DNA of 39,222 nt from Microcaldota archaeon. Lineage in GTDB: Archaea; Micrarchaeota; Micrarchaeia; Micrarchaeales; Micrarchaeaceae. Positions 22,723 to 30,959 of this stretch are shown piece by piece; the stretch's first letter is position 1, and every line of letters begins with the position of its first letter. Location of the stretch: positions 1 to 39,222 of the forward strand of contig JAGWHI010000007.1 in NCBI GenBank assembly GCA_028866905.1, read 5' to 3'. Position numbers and translations under genes: made by a program. The notes under the pieces are model-generated. The model saw only the letters and a list, made by a program, of their open reading frames with translations. It was not told the origin of the DNA and did not search any database.

Positions 22723-25122
22723 TTACTTCGCTCTTTTTATCGTGATGTTGGTTATTCCGACTGCGCCGGTCTGGGTGTTGTTGGACAGGAAGTAGTATAT
22801 GTTGCCGACAGGGCCGGATTCCATGGTCACGTTTACCGAATACCTGCGCAGCGCAGGGGCCACATATATGGTTGCAAGCCTGTAAGCCTGCGTCGAGGAG
22901 ACAGGCTGCTCTATCACCAGGGTCTGGTTGCCGCTCTGGAACCTGTTCAGCGAGTCGAAGGATATCGCATCGAAGCTTATGGTCGCATTGATAGTTCCAG
23001 ACTGCCCTGAAGACGCCCTGGATATTGCGTCGGTAGTGTTCCGGTACGGCGCGTAGACCTTTATCGCCCCTGGCGGCGCGGATACCCAGAGCTGGGTCTG
23101 CGTCCCGTTTATCGGCAGCGTTGTGCTCGACCATTCGGTTATGAGCGGATAGGCAACGAAGCTCTTGAACACCGAGTTCTCTATAGCGTTCGCGGTGCTG
23201 AATGCCGCGGTGGCGTTGTCGTTGTAGATCGGTTGCCCGAACGTCTTGTACAGGTATGAGCCGAGCGCGTTAAGCGCGTTGCTGCTGAATGCGAACTTGT
23301 CCACTGTTATGAACTCGGTCTGGTAGCCGTAGAGCAGCAGTATCGTCTGGTTGGTGTAGTTCTCGTTTATGGGGGACGAATAGGATATGTTGTTGTATTC
23401 AAGGGACGCCGACTGCACTGTGAGCGGTATGTTGTATATCGAGAGCTCCTGGGTGCTGTTCATCCTGGTCACGTATCCGCCGATTATCGGCCTGTGGGAT
23501 GCCGTGGTGTAGTATGTGGCTATCGCAGGGAACAGGTAGGGCTGCGGGCTGTATATGTTGGGCACTGCAGGCAGCTCCAGCACAGTGAAGTTGCCCGGTA
23601 TCGTTGTGTTTGACAGCGCCTTGTAGAACGGCGGTATCTGCGCAGGCGAGATCGCTGCGAGCAGCTGGGCGTTCGATACCGGCAATCCGTTGCTCTCTAT
23701 CAGGAAGAGCAGGGATATGAATGAAAGCGCCGCGACCTTGGCGACCATCTGCGGCTGCGATTTTATCCTCTCGAACGCGAACTTTATTCCGAAGGCGGCC
23801 AGCAGGGAGGTGAACATTGCGAACACCAGGTCGAACCTGCCTGGCTCCCTGAGGACGTTGAGCCCGGGTATCACATGGTAAAGCGCGTAGAGGGCGGGTA
23901 TCCCTGTGATGCTGCCGCCCAGCTGGACCACAGGGCCGAGGCAGAGCCATCCGAAGAGCAGGAGTATGGGCACCCAGACACGGACGTCTGCCCAGCCTTT
24001 GTAGGCCGCGAACACTGCGAGTATTATGACCACGAAGCCGATGTATGACGACGTCTCAGCCGAATCCAGGTTGTATATCTGCGCGTACGACGGGGAGACG
24101 CCGCTGAACACGCCATTGTAGAGCGTGGGCAATATGAACGACAGCACGTTGTCGCTCCACAGCGCGTTGTACTGCGCGGTGTTGAGGCTGTTGGTCACGT
24201 TGGCATTGGCAGGGTTGGCCGCGGCCTGCAGCATAGGTATGAGGCCAGGCGAGCCCAATACCAGGACTATTACAGCTGAAACGGCTATGCCTATCCACAG
24301 GTTCTTTGAGAGCACCAGATGGCGCCTCTCCTTTGATATGTAGAACACGACCAGCACCGACAGTAGCAGGACGAGCAGCATTATCGACTGCTCGACAGTG
24401 CCCATGAATGCGGACAGCAGGAATGATACCGCAAGCCCGAACGCGCTCAGGTATGTGCGCTCGTTGTTGAGCATTTTGAGGAAGAAGTACAGCGCGACTG
24501 GGACCCAAGCTATCATTATGAAGTGCATGTGGCTGTACGACTGCGATATGTGGAACGAGCTGAACGTGAACGCAAGCCCTGCGAAGAACGCCGCGTACTT
24601 GTCCTTGACCAGGTAATCTGCAAGTATGAACATGCCGAGGCCCGACGCGAAGAACCCGATGAAGAATATAATGTTGTATGCGAACGGTATGCCGCCGGCC
24701 TGGAATGGCACGCTGAGCAGCGACAGCACGGGCGAGAACGTCTGGTATATCAGGCTGGCCCCGACCGGCGCGAACAGCAGGTTGGTGTACCATATGCTCG
24801 TGTGCAGGTTGAACGTGGAGTAGCCGACCCACCATATGTTCCACAGGTTCTGGTAGGTGTCTCCGCCTGACCCAGGCGCTGCGGTGGTTATGTTGGCGGT
24901 TATGGGCCAGAACATTATGAGCGCTATTATGAAATATGCGACAGATGCCGCTATGTGCGGATAATAATTCGCGATGTTGAGGCCACTCTTAGGGTGGTGC
25001 GCGTGCGCGTGGTGCTGCGCCTCGGCAGGCTGCGCGTGTTCGTGAGGATGCGTATGCTCCTGGTGCTGGTGGTGCTCCGGATGGGTCTCTGTATGGGTGT
25101 GGTGTTGGTTTTCTTCAGCCAT
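22723..25122 (-). CDS. Large GT-C-like membrane protein with His-rich N-terminus
   Basis: A 799-residue polytopic protein. The first 43 residues contain 16 histidines with Glu, Gln and Thr and are predicted to be cytoplasmic. The first helix (about 56-75) leads to GGDTYQNLWNIWW with D88, the position of the GT-C catalytic aspartate, followed by about 11 more helices up to about residue 465. A large extracellular domain (about 470-799) carries many N-glycosylation sequons and beta-rich segments. The layout resembles YfhO/PMT-like GT-C transferases, with lipid-linked sugar as donor, but no exact family was recognised. It heads an operon with the XPF gene. An upstream gcatttaag box (about 25173) and GGTG before the ATG suggest a short leader. 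Confidence 0.75.
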   Translation of the reverse strand: MAEENQHHTHTETHPEHHQHQEHTHPHEHAQPAEAQHHAHAHHPKSGLNIANYYPHIAASVAYFIIALIMFWPITANITTAAPGSGGDTYQNLWNIWWVGYSTFNLHTSIWYTNLLFAPVGASLIYQTFSPVLSLLSVPFQAGGIPFAYNIIFFIGFFASGLGMFILADYLVKDKYAAFFAGLAFTFSSFHISQSYSHMHFIMIAWVPVALYFFLKMLNNERTYLSAFGLAVSFLLSAFMGTVEQSIMLLVLLLSVLVVFYISKERRHLVLSKNLWIGIAVSAVIVLVLGSPGLIPMLQAAANPANANVTNSLNTAQYNALWSDNVLSFILPTLYNGVFSGVSPSYAQIYNLDSAETSSYIGFVVIILAVFAAYKGWADVRVWVPILLLFGWLCLGPVVQLGGSITGIPALYALYHVIPGLNVLREPGRFDLVFAMFTSLLAAFGIKFAFERIKSQPQMVAKVAALSFISLLFLIESNGLPVSNAQLLAAISPAQIPPFYKALSNTTIPGNFTVLELPAVPNIYSPQPYLFPAIATYYTTASHRPIIGGYVTRMNSTQELSIYNIPLTVQSASLEYNNISYSSPINENYTNQTILLLYGYQTEFITVDKFAFSSNALNALGSYLYKTFGQPIYNDNATAAFSTANAIENSVFKSFVAYPLITEWSSTTLPINGTQTQLWVSAPPGAIKVYAPYRNTTDAISRASSGQSGTINATISFDAISFDSLNRFQSGNQTLVIEQPVSSTQAYRLATIYVAPALRRYSVNVTMESGPVGNIYYFLSNNTQTGAVGITNITIKRAK

Positions 25123-25149
25123 TAATGCACCTGAGCAGGAGCAACAGTC

Positions 25150-25212
25150 GTTAGCCTTTATGAACGAGCATTCTTAAATGCCTTTGCGATTGAGAGATAT
25201 CCTTGTGAGCTT
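25150..25212. promoter_or_regulatory. Shared divergent promoter of two GT-C genes
   Basis: The near-symmetric element CATTCTTAAATG (about 25169-25180) reads as a TATA-like box on both strands: gcatttaagaatg toward the 799-residue gene and ttcttaaatgcc toward the 492-residue gene. It would start transcription about 25 bases away on each side, giving leaders of about 10-30 bases. Confidence 0.5.
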
Positions 25213-26691
25213 TTGGCGAAAAAGAGGGGACATAGGAGGGATCCGCTTGGGATCCTGCTCGCGGCGCTTCTGGTGATCCTCCCGATCGCGATCTTCTATA
25301 CCATCATCACGTACGCAGGCCCGTCTTGGGATATAATAGCGCGTTACCTGAACGGCAGGACGTTCGACAGCTTCCTGACGCACGGCATAAGCGCGCAGGC
25401 CGCATTCCTGGGCGAATTCACAAACAACGCGCTCTACTATTTCGAGCCTTACAGGGAGCCGCTCAGCACGCCGATATTCGCGATACTTACGCCGCTCTTC
25501 CATAACCCTATACTCCCGTACATTATAGTCGTATACGCGCTCTACCTGCTGTCCGCAAGGGTGCTGTTCAAAGAGCTTAAGATAGACTGGCTGATTGGGC
25601 TTGCAGGGATAACTAACACCTTCCTCGTGTTCTTCCTTTTCGTTCCGAACGGCGGGGAGGGGCTAGCGGCGATTTTCATCTTCCTCGGGCTGGCCTTCCT
25701 CCTTAGGAAGAGCCCGTTGTCCGGGTTGTTTTTCGGACTTGCAGGAATCGCGAAGTATCCGGCGCTGATACTGCTGCCGCTGGTGCTGTTCCTGAAAGAT
25801 AAGAAGCTGATCGCCTTGGCGATACTGCTCGAGCTGCTGCCTGTGCTCGCCTGGGGGCTGATCGACTATGCGGTATATGGCGTGCCTTTCTACAGTTACT
25901 CCCAATCAATATCTGATTCCAACACCGCAGCAATGCCAACTGGAGTATATGCATCCTCAGTTGTTGGGGTAATTGCATTTCCACTCGCTTTCACGGCAGC
26001 CGCAGCTCTGTTTTTTGCCGCGAAGCGCTGCCGCTTCAGGCTTAGGCTGGATTATGCTCAAAAGGTTTTGATTGCGTTTGTAGCCCTCTCTGGACTTGGC
26101 TACGCCGCAATACTGCCGCACAACGATCCGGTTACGCAAATGAGATACGGATTCCTGTTCTCGCTTGCGCTTCTCGTGGCCGCAGTGGTGTTATTATGCC
26201 GCGCTACGAAGGATATGTGGTGGCCCAGATATGCGGTTGCTGCGGCGATGTCTGTCGCACTGCTGGCAAGCCTGTTTTATACGTATTCCACTTCCAACAC
26301 CGTGCCAGTTGCCTACTATAACCCTGACTTCAATGCCAGCATCTACTCGCACGCCTATTCAGAACTGGCGGGGCTCGGCTTTGCAGGGTGCAGGTTCGTA
26401 TCGAACGCGTGGGTGCCCATGGTATACGCGGGATACGACGCCTATTCGCCATTCATCGCGTATGGGAACGGCGCGCTCACCCCGATCGCCGAACGGCTGC
26501 TGAACTCCAGCGGAAACGGCGTAAACTACACCGACTACCTGAAAGAGGAGCTGAGCTACCCGATAGTGGTATTTGCGCATATAGGCGTGCCGGAATCGGA
26601 GATACTGAACCTAAACAGCTCAAGGCTTGCCTATAGCGATGCGAATATGTCCATCTATCTCCCGACAGACGCCGGCTGCTATAGGGATTAA
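25213..26691 (+). CDS. GT-C/GT87-like membrane mannosyltransferase
   Basis: A 492-residue polytopic protein with an N-terminal basic tail, a first helix at about residues 13-34, then AGPSWDIIARYLNG with D40 at the GT-C catalytic position. The EPYREPLSTPIFAIL motif in the next loop is typical of GT87/PIG-M-like enzymes, which use polyprenyl-phosphate mannose. About 10 further helices and a C-terminal extracellular part (about 365-492) with N-glycosylation sequons follow. The start is TTG at 25213; no in-frame ATG or GTG precedes it after the promoter. It diverges from the 799-residue GT-C gene. Codons between about 25895 and 26110 are more AT-rich than the rest. Confidence 0.76.
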   Translation: MAKKRGHRRDPLGILLAALLVILPIAIFYTIITYAGPSWDIIARYLNGRTFDSFLTHGISAQAAFLGEFTNNALYYFEPYREPLSTPIFAILTPLFHNPILPYIIVVYALYLLSARVLFKELKIDWLIGLAGITNTFLVFFLFVPNGGEGLAAIFIFLGLAFLLRKSPLSGLFFGLAGIAKYPALILLPLVLFLKDKKLIALAILLELLPVLAWGLIDYAVYGVPFYSYSQSISDSNTAAMPTGVYASSVVGVIAFPLAFTAAAALFFAAKRCRFRLRLDYAQKVLIAFVALSGLGYAAILPHNDPVTQMRYGFLFSLALLVAAVVLLCRATKDMWWPRYAVAAAMSVALLASLFYTYSTSNTVPVAYYNPDFNASIYSHAYSELAGLGFAGCRFVSNAWVPMVYAGYDAYSPFIAYGNGALTPIAERLLNSSGNGVNYTDYLKEELSYPIVVFAHIGVPESEILNLNSSRLAYSDANMSIYLPTDAGCYRD

Positions 26692-26721
26692 CAGAATAGT
26701 AAGTGCCGTGCCGCACACGGA

Positions 26722-28995
26722 CTAGTGGGCCCATACTTTTTCTATCAACGTGCCGGTAGATGGGGCGAATGTACCGGAGCATCCATTACCACCAACGCCA
26801 GAGCTGCCTGCTCCACCACATGCTCCGCCAGCCCCGGCGGCGCCATTGCTTCCGCTGTCTCCTGCATATCCGCCGCCGCCTCCTCCTCCGCCCGAATCGC
26901 CTCCGCCGTTACCTCCGGCGTTGACACCGCATGACAGAGGCACGGTAGGGTAGTATCCGCCTGGACCTCCAGAGTAATAAGCAGTGCCTAAAGTGATGCT
27001 GTTTGAATAGCCTATCATTATTGTTCCTCCGTCGCCCCCGGAACCCGCACCGCCGCCTCCGCCGCTTGAATAGCAGCCGTTTCCTGTAGAGCCAGCGCCA
27101 CCAGGGAAACCGCTGGCGTTGAGTATGCCCTGATTGTCAAATACACCGGAATAAATCTCCACTATTCCGCCTCCTTTGCCCCCGGAACCGCCGCTTACTC
27201 CGGGGCCTTCACATACTGCAGCGAATCCGCCGCCTCCGCCGCCATTGCCCCCGGCGCCCGCCTGAAGTGTCTGGCTTAGGAAGTGGCTTGTCCTGCTGAC
27301 ACCGGATGAGCCAAGTTTACCGGGACCCGCGTTATAGTCTATTGGAGCATTGCAGTTGCCACCAAATAGTTCGTATCCTCCGGGGCCACCTGGTCCGCCA
27401 GCGCCGCCTGAATATGTATCTGTGACTGTACCGAAATTATAGAACGACACATTACCTTGCATATAGTTCCCGTACTCGTTCACAACCACACCGCTCTCTA
27501 TAAGGACCATGTTGGATGCGATGGGGGCGCTACTAAGCTCTGTATTTTGGGTATAGATTATGTCACCTTGGTAGTTCCCGCCAGGGGGATTGAAAGTCTG
27601 GGTTATTGTTGAAGTAGAGGTGCTTGTCGAAGTGGAAGTGCTGGTTGACGTTGATGTGGTTGTTGAGGTGCTTGTCGAAGTGGATGTCGTAGTGGTTGTC
27701 GTTGTGCTGTAGAAGCCGGCGGTCTCTGTCGATGGGGATGTTATGGTGAAGGTGTTGGATATCGCCGAGCCTGCGTATGGGCTGCCTGTCCATCCGTTGA
27801 AGAACCAGCCGACATTCGGCAGCGCGTTTATCGTGACTGTGTTGCCGCTGTTGAACCACTGGCTGCCAGGGCTGAACGTCCCCCCGAATGACGGGTTTGC
27901 AGATTCCGACAGGTGGTACTGGGTAGTTGGCAGTATCACCACTGTGGTGTTGCCGTTGACGTTTATGATTCCGCACTGGTTGGTGTATGTCACGCCCCCT
28001 ATCACGATGCTGTTGAAGACATATTGGGTGTTGCCGTTGGAGCATGCAGGGGATATTATGCAGTAGTTGTGCGACGACCCTGTTGCAAACGACAGCTGCG
28101 AAGTGAGCTGCGCATAGTCGTAGTTGGTGCCGTCTATCGTTATTATCGGGGATGTTCCGCAGACGCTGCCGGAATAGCTTGGGAGCCCGAAACCTATGTA
28201 GGACACAGGCAGGAAGTCTAGTGTGATGTTGGCGTATGTCCCCGAATAATTGGCTGTGACTATGACATTCCCTACTGTGGTGCCGTTGATGTACGACAGC
28301 GCAATGCCTGTGGTGTTCGACCTGACAGGGTTCGGCGATACGGTGTAGCCGGAATTGTTTGTTGTAAGATTTACAGTCGCTGCATTCAGAGGATACCCCA
28401 GCAGTTTTACATGGACGAAGAGCGCATCCTTCTGGTTGTTGGCCGGAGGCCTCAAAGTGTTTGCAGTTATGGAGAGCGTAACATTGGGGTTGACCACGGG
28501 TTCAGCATGCCCTACGAAGCTGCCGAGGAAGGTCTGGTACGGGGCGGCTGCGCACGACGCAGCCGAATTCGGTATGTTGACAAGTCCGCAGTACTTCGCC
28601 TTAAGGTAGACGTTCCCCGATACCAGGGCGCCGAGGGTTGTCGTGACCGGCAGGTTGAGTATGCAAATGATGGAGCCGCCCGCCAGTACGAAGTTCGGCT
28701 TGCACGCATTGCCCGTCGAGTTTGTCCCGTTAACGTTTGCGTATATGGTCGGGCTCTCTATCGGGTACTCCTGGACGTTTGTAAGGTAAAACGCAACCAC
28801 TGTCTGGTGGGTTGTGATGTTCGTCCCCAGTACCATGTCGTTGCAGTACGCGCCCTGCACGAAGCTGCAGGACGATGATGTCACCTGGCTGGGGGAGTTT
28901 ATGTAGGCGTAGAGCAGCACTGCAGCTATTGCTATTATGACGAGCGCCCAACTGTAGGTGACCAGATATTCAAGTGCGGACTGCTGCCTTATCAC
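26722..28995 (-). CDS. Pilin-anchored adhesin 2: same stalk, different Gly-rich tip
   Basis: A 757-residue paralogue of the protein at 14507-16690. It has the same class III signal (MIRQ, then QSALEYLVTYSWA, Q5 as +1 and E9 as +5), an almost identical extracellular stalk to about residue 356, an InlB-like repeat domain (about 357-428) that is more diverged, and a longer Thr/Ser linker (about 428-466). The C-terminus (about 467-757) is unrelated in its first half (GDIIYTQNTELSSAPIASNM, a beta-solenoid-like stretch) and then glycine-rich with several cysteines, ending LIEKVWAH. A box atttataaaag (about 29014-29024, minus strand) is about 24 bases before the ATG, fitting a leaderless message. 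It is probably a surface fibre or adhesin. Confidence 0.85.
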   Translation of the reverse strand: MIRQQSALEYLVTYSWALVIIAIAAVLLYAYINSPSQVTSSSCSFVQGAYCNDMVLGTNITTHQTVVAFYLTNVQEYPIESPTIYANVNGTNSTGNACKPNFVLAGGSIICILNLPVTTTLGALVSGNVYLKAKYCGLVNIPNSAASCAAAPYQTFLGSFVGHAEPVVNPNVTLSITANTLRPPANNQKDALFVHVKLLGYPLNAATVNLTTNNSGYTVSPNPVRSNTTGIALSYINGTTVGNVIVTANYSGTYANITLDFLPVSYIGFGLPSYSGSVCGTSPIITIDGTNYDYAQLTSQLSFATGSSHNYCIISPACSNGNTQYVFNSIVIGGVTYTNQCGIINVNGNTTVVILPTTQYHLSESANPSFGGTFSPGSQWFNSGNTVTINALPNVGWFFNGWTGSPYAGSAISNTFTITSPSTETAGFYSTTTTTTTSTSTSTSTTTSTSTSTSTSTSTSTSTITQTFNPPGGNYQGDIIYTQNTELSSAPIASNMVLIESGVVVNEYGNYMQGNVSFYNFGTVTDTYSGGAGGPGGPGGYELFGGNCNAPIDYNAGPGKLGSSGVSRTSHFLSQTLQAGAGGNGGGGGGFAAVCEGPGVSGGSGGKGGGIVEIYSGVFDNQGILNASGFPGGAGSTGNGCYSSGGGGGAGSGGDGGTIMIGYSNSITLGTAYYSGGPGGYYPTVPLSCGVNAGGNGGGDSGGGGGGGGYAGDSGSNGAAGAGGACGGAGSSGVGGNGCSGTFAPSTGTLIEKVWAH
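27598..27712 (-). repeat. Low-complexity Thr/Ser linker repeat in adhesin 2
   Basis: Tandem GTN/GAN triplets on the plus strand (such as gaagtggaagtgctggttga) code for alternating Ser and Thr on the minus strand. The tract is about 15 bases longer than the one in adhesin 1, as expected if its length varies by slippage or unequal exchange. Confidence 0.75.
27713..28995 (-). repeat. Duplicated adhesin N-terminal module, copy 2
   Basis: This is the second copy of the module at 15409-16690, in the same orientation about 12.3 kb away. Orientation and high similarity would allow recombination that deletes or exchanges the material between the copies, including the 23S gene. Confidence 0.85.
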
Positions 28996-29183
28996 AGATA
29001 GATTTGTCCTGTGGCTTTTATAAATGTATTAACAAATGGTGGGAAGTATGGCGTCCGTGCCTACATGAAACCGCTGCAGACAATGTCGGAATAAGGCACA
29101 GCTGGTGTTTTGATTTGCCTGGCTAAAGGCGCGCTTCTACGGGAATTGAAACGCTTTAATAGTCCTGCGTTGATTATCTACCT
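28996..29183. promoter_or_regulatory. Divergent intergenic region, adhesin 2 and reductase
   Basis: This 188-base gap holds the adhesin 2 box (atttataaaag, minus strand) and the box gctttaatag (29152-29161) about 25 bases before the reductase ATG at 29184. I see no gene or RNA in the middle part (about 29040-29140). Confidence 0.5.
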
Positions 29184-29693
29184 ATGAAGGTAATCCTCTA
29201 CATGGCGGTGAGCGCCAACGGGATGATAGCGAAGCTCGACGACGACACCGGCTGGATATCCAGGAAGGAGTGGGATAGCTACAGCGCTATAGCGAGGAAG
29301 GCGGGCAACATCGTTGTCGGGCGCAGGACCTACAGCATACTGACCAAGCAGCCTGAATTCAAGGAGCTCAAAGGGGTAAAGCTCGTGGCGGTGTCGAAGA
29401 AGCACTCCCTGAGAATGGTAGACAGGGACCATTCGATTGCGGTCTCGCCAAAGGCTGCACTGCGGCTCCTTAAGGGATTCAGCAAAGTGGTTGTCGCAGG
29501 CGGGGGGATACTTAACAAATCGTTCATGAAGGAGAACCTTATCGACGAGGTATACCTTGACGTTGAACCGATAATCCTTGGCAAAGGGATAAAGCTCTTC
29601 TCCGATGCGGACTTTTCTGCTAAGCTAGAGCTGGTCGGGACAAGGAAGATCTCGGACAATGAGATACAGCTGCACTATAGGGTTAAGAAGTAG
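29184..29693 (+). CDS. RibD C-terminal/dihydrofolate reductase-like reductase
   Basis: A 169-residue NAD(P)H-dependent reductase of the DHFR/RibD C-terminal superfamily. It starts MKVILYMAVSANGMIAK, has NIVVGRRTYSIL (the VxGRxTY block), a VVVAGGGILNKSFM nucleotide-binding loop, and IDEVYLDVEPIILGKGIKLF. Related proteins reduce dihydrofolate or the ribosylamino-pyrimidine intermediate of riboflavin synthesis; archaeal riboflavin reductases are usually somewhat longer, and this one cannot be assigned to either with confidence. The box gctttaatag about 25 bases upstream supports a leaderless ATG. The DPM1-like gene begins 5 bases after its stop. Confidence 0.86.
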   Translation: MKVILYMAVSANGMIAKLDDDTGWISRKEWDSYSAIARKAGNIVVGRRTYSILTKQPEFKELKGVKLVAVSKKHSLRMVDRDHSIAVSPKAALRLLKGFSKVVVAGGGILNKSFMKENLIDEVYLDVEPIILGKGIKLFSDADFSAKLELVGTRKISDNEIQLHYRVKK

Positions 29694-29698
29694 AGAGC

Positions 29699-30403
29699 AT
29701 GCCCTCGCCTTTTTCCGATCTGAGCGTAATAATACCCGTTATGAACGAGAAGGGCACCATAGCCGGGCTCATCGGCGCGCTCAGGAAGCTTTACGCTGGT
29801 GCGACCATAATAGTCGCAGACGACGGCTCGACGGACGGGACAAGGGGCATAGTGAAGGCGATCTCCGAAGCCGACCGGAATGTCCTTTTCCTTGACAGGC
29901 GTAAGAGGAATGTCAAGGGCCTGACGGCCAGCGTCGTGGATTCCGCGCTCAGGACGCTTACGGAAAAGATTGTGGTCATGGATGGGGACCTCCAGCACCC
30001 GCCCGAGGTAGTCGGCGACATATACGGGCTGCTGGATGCCAACGACATAGTGGTTGGGGTCAGGACCAGCGTGAAGGACTGGGGCGTCCACCGCAAGGTG
30101 ATATCCAAGACCATGGCGTATATCGCCTATGCGACATTCAAGGCCAGGGGCAGGCCGACCACCAACGATATAATGTCGGGATTCTTCGGAATCAGGGCCG
30201 GCCTTTTCAAGAGGATAGCGCTTTCGCACAGGGAGTCCTTCGTCCACACGGGCTACAAGGTACTGCTCGACATACTCAGGCTCGCGCCAGCGAACGTACG
30301 AATCGGGGAGGTGTACTATTCCACCTTCCACCTAAGGAGGAGCGGCACGTCGAAGCTCAACTACAAGAGGATAGTGGACACTGTGGTCTCCACTTTCAGG
30401 TGA
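29699..30403 (+). CDS. Family 2 glycosyltransferase, dolichol-phosphate mannose synthase-like
   Basis: A 234-residue soluble GT-A glycosyltransferase. It has VIIPVMNEKGTI, VADDGSTDGT (donor-binding DDGS), VVMDGDLQHPPE (the DGDLQHPPE metal/acceptor motif of DPM synthases) and FKRIALSHRESFVH. It lacks the C-terminal membrane helices of longer GT2 proteins, like the short DPM1 type. It would load mannose or another sugar onto polyprenyl phosphate at the inner face of the membrane, making the donor used by the GT-C transferases in this window. It is co-transcribed with the reductase, and its stop TGA overlaps an ATG in front of the thpR gene. Confidence 0.9.
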   Translation: MPSPFSDLSVIIPVMNEKGTIAGLIGALRKLYAGATIIVADDGSTDGTRGIVKAISEADRNVLFLDRRKRNVKGLTASVVDSALRTLTEKIVVMDGDLQHPPEVVGDIYGLLDANDIVVGVRTSVKDWGVHRKVISKTMAYIAYATFKARGRPTTNDIMSGFFGIRAGLFKRIALSHRESFVHTGYKVLLDILRLAPANVRIGEVYYSTFHLRRSGTSKLNYKRIVDTVVSTFR

Positions 30404-30407
30404 TGCG

Positions 30408-30959
30408 CTGGAGACCAAGAGGCTCTTCATTGCGATAGACATCCCAGAAGGGATAAAGGAGAGGATATCATCTGCAGCGAAAGGCCTCGGCGATATCGGG
30501 ATCAGGCTTGTCGGCAGGGAAAACCTGCACATAACGCTGCTGTTCCTCGGTGAGGTTGACGCATCGAAAGTCTCAGCGCTGGAGAGGATAATGGATGGGG
30601 TTCAGCACGGGAAATTCGCCATATCCCTCGATGGGATGGGCAGCTTCTCGGAGCGGTTCCCGCGCGTGGTGTTCGTAAATCTCTCCGATGGCGCGGCCGA
30701 TGCGGCGCGGATTGCGCGCTACCTGAAGGATGAAGCCGGCAGGATCGGAGTGCGGACCGAAGACAGGGAGTTCTCGGCGCACCTTACGATAGGCAGGGCG
30801 AAGCACACGATGGATGCAGACAGGATTCTCGAGTTCATAAAGTCGGCCGCTGACGTCGAATTCGGTTCTTTCGAATGCGACAGGATAGCGCTTTTGGAGA
30901 GCAAAATCACGGAGGCCGGGCCGGAATACACCGAGCTCCACTCGAAGATCCTCGGCTGA
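30408..30959 (+). CDS. thpR: RNA 2',3'-cyclic phosphodiesterase ThpR (LigT), no ATG in frame
   Basis: The frame encodes a complete 2H-family phosphodiesterase of about 183 residues: KRLFIAIDIPEG start, HITL (from LHITLLFLGEV) and HLTI (from AHLTIGRAKHT) as the two catalytic H-x-T-x motifs. ThpR opens 2',3'-cyclic phosphates on RNA and tRNA fragments. No ATG, GTG or TTG precedes KRLF in this frame; the frame is closed by TAG at 30372. A CTG at 30408 is the nearest possible start. The ATG at 30403, overlapping the upstream TGA, is one base out of frame and meets a stop after 11 codons. One extra G after that ATG would give MALETKRLF. This may be a rare start, an indel, or a sequence error. Confidence 0.8.
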   Translation: METKRLFIAIDIPEGIKERISSAAKGLGDIGIRLVGRENLHITLLFLGEVDASKVSALERIMDGVQHGKFAISLDGMGSFSERFPRVVFVNLSDGAADAARIARYLKDEAGRIGVRTEDREFSAHLTIGRAKHTMDADRILEFIKSAADVEFGSFECDRIALLESKITEAGPEYTELHSKILG

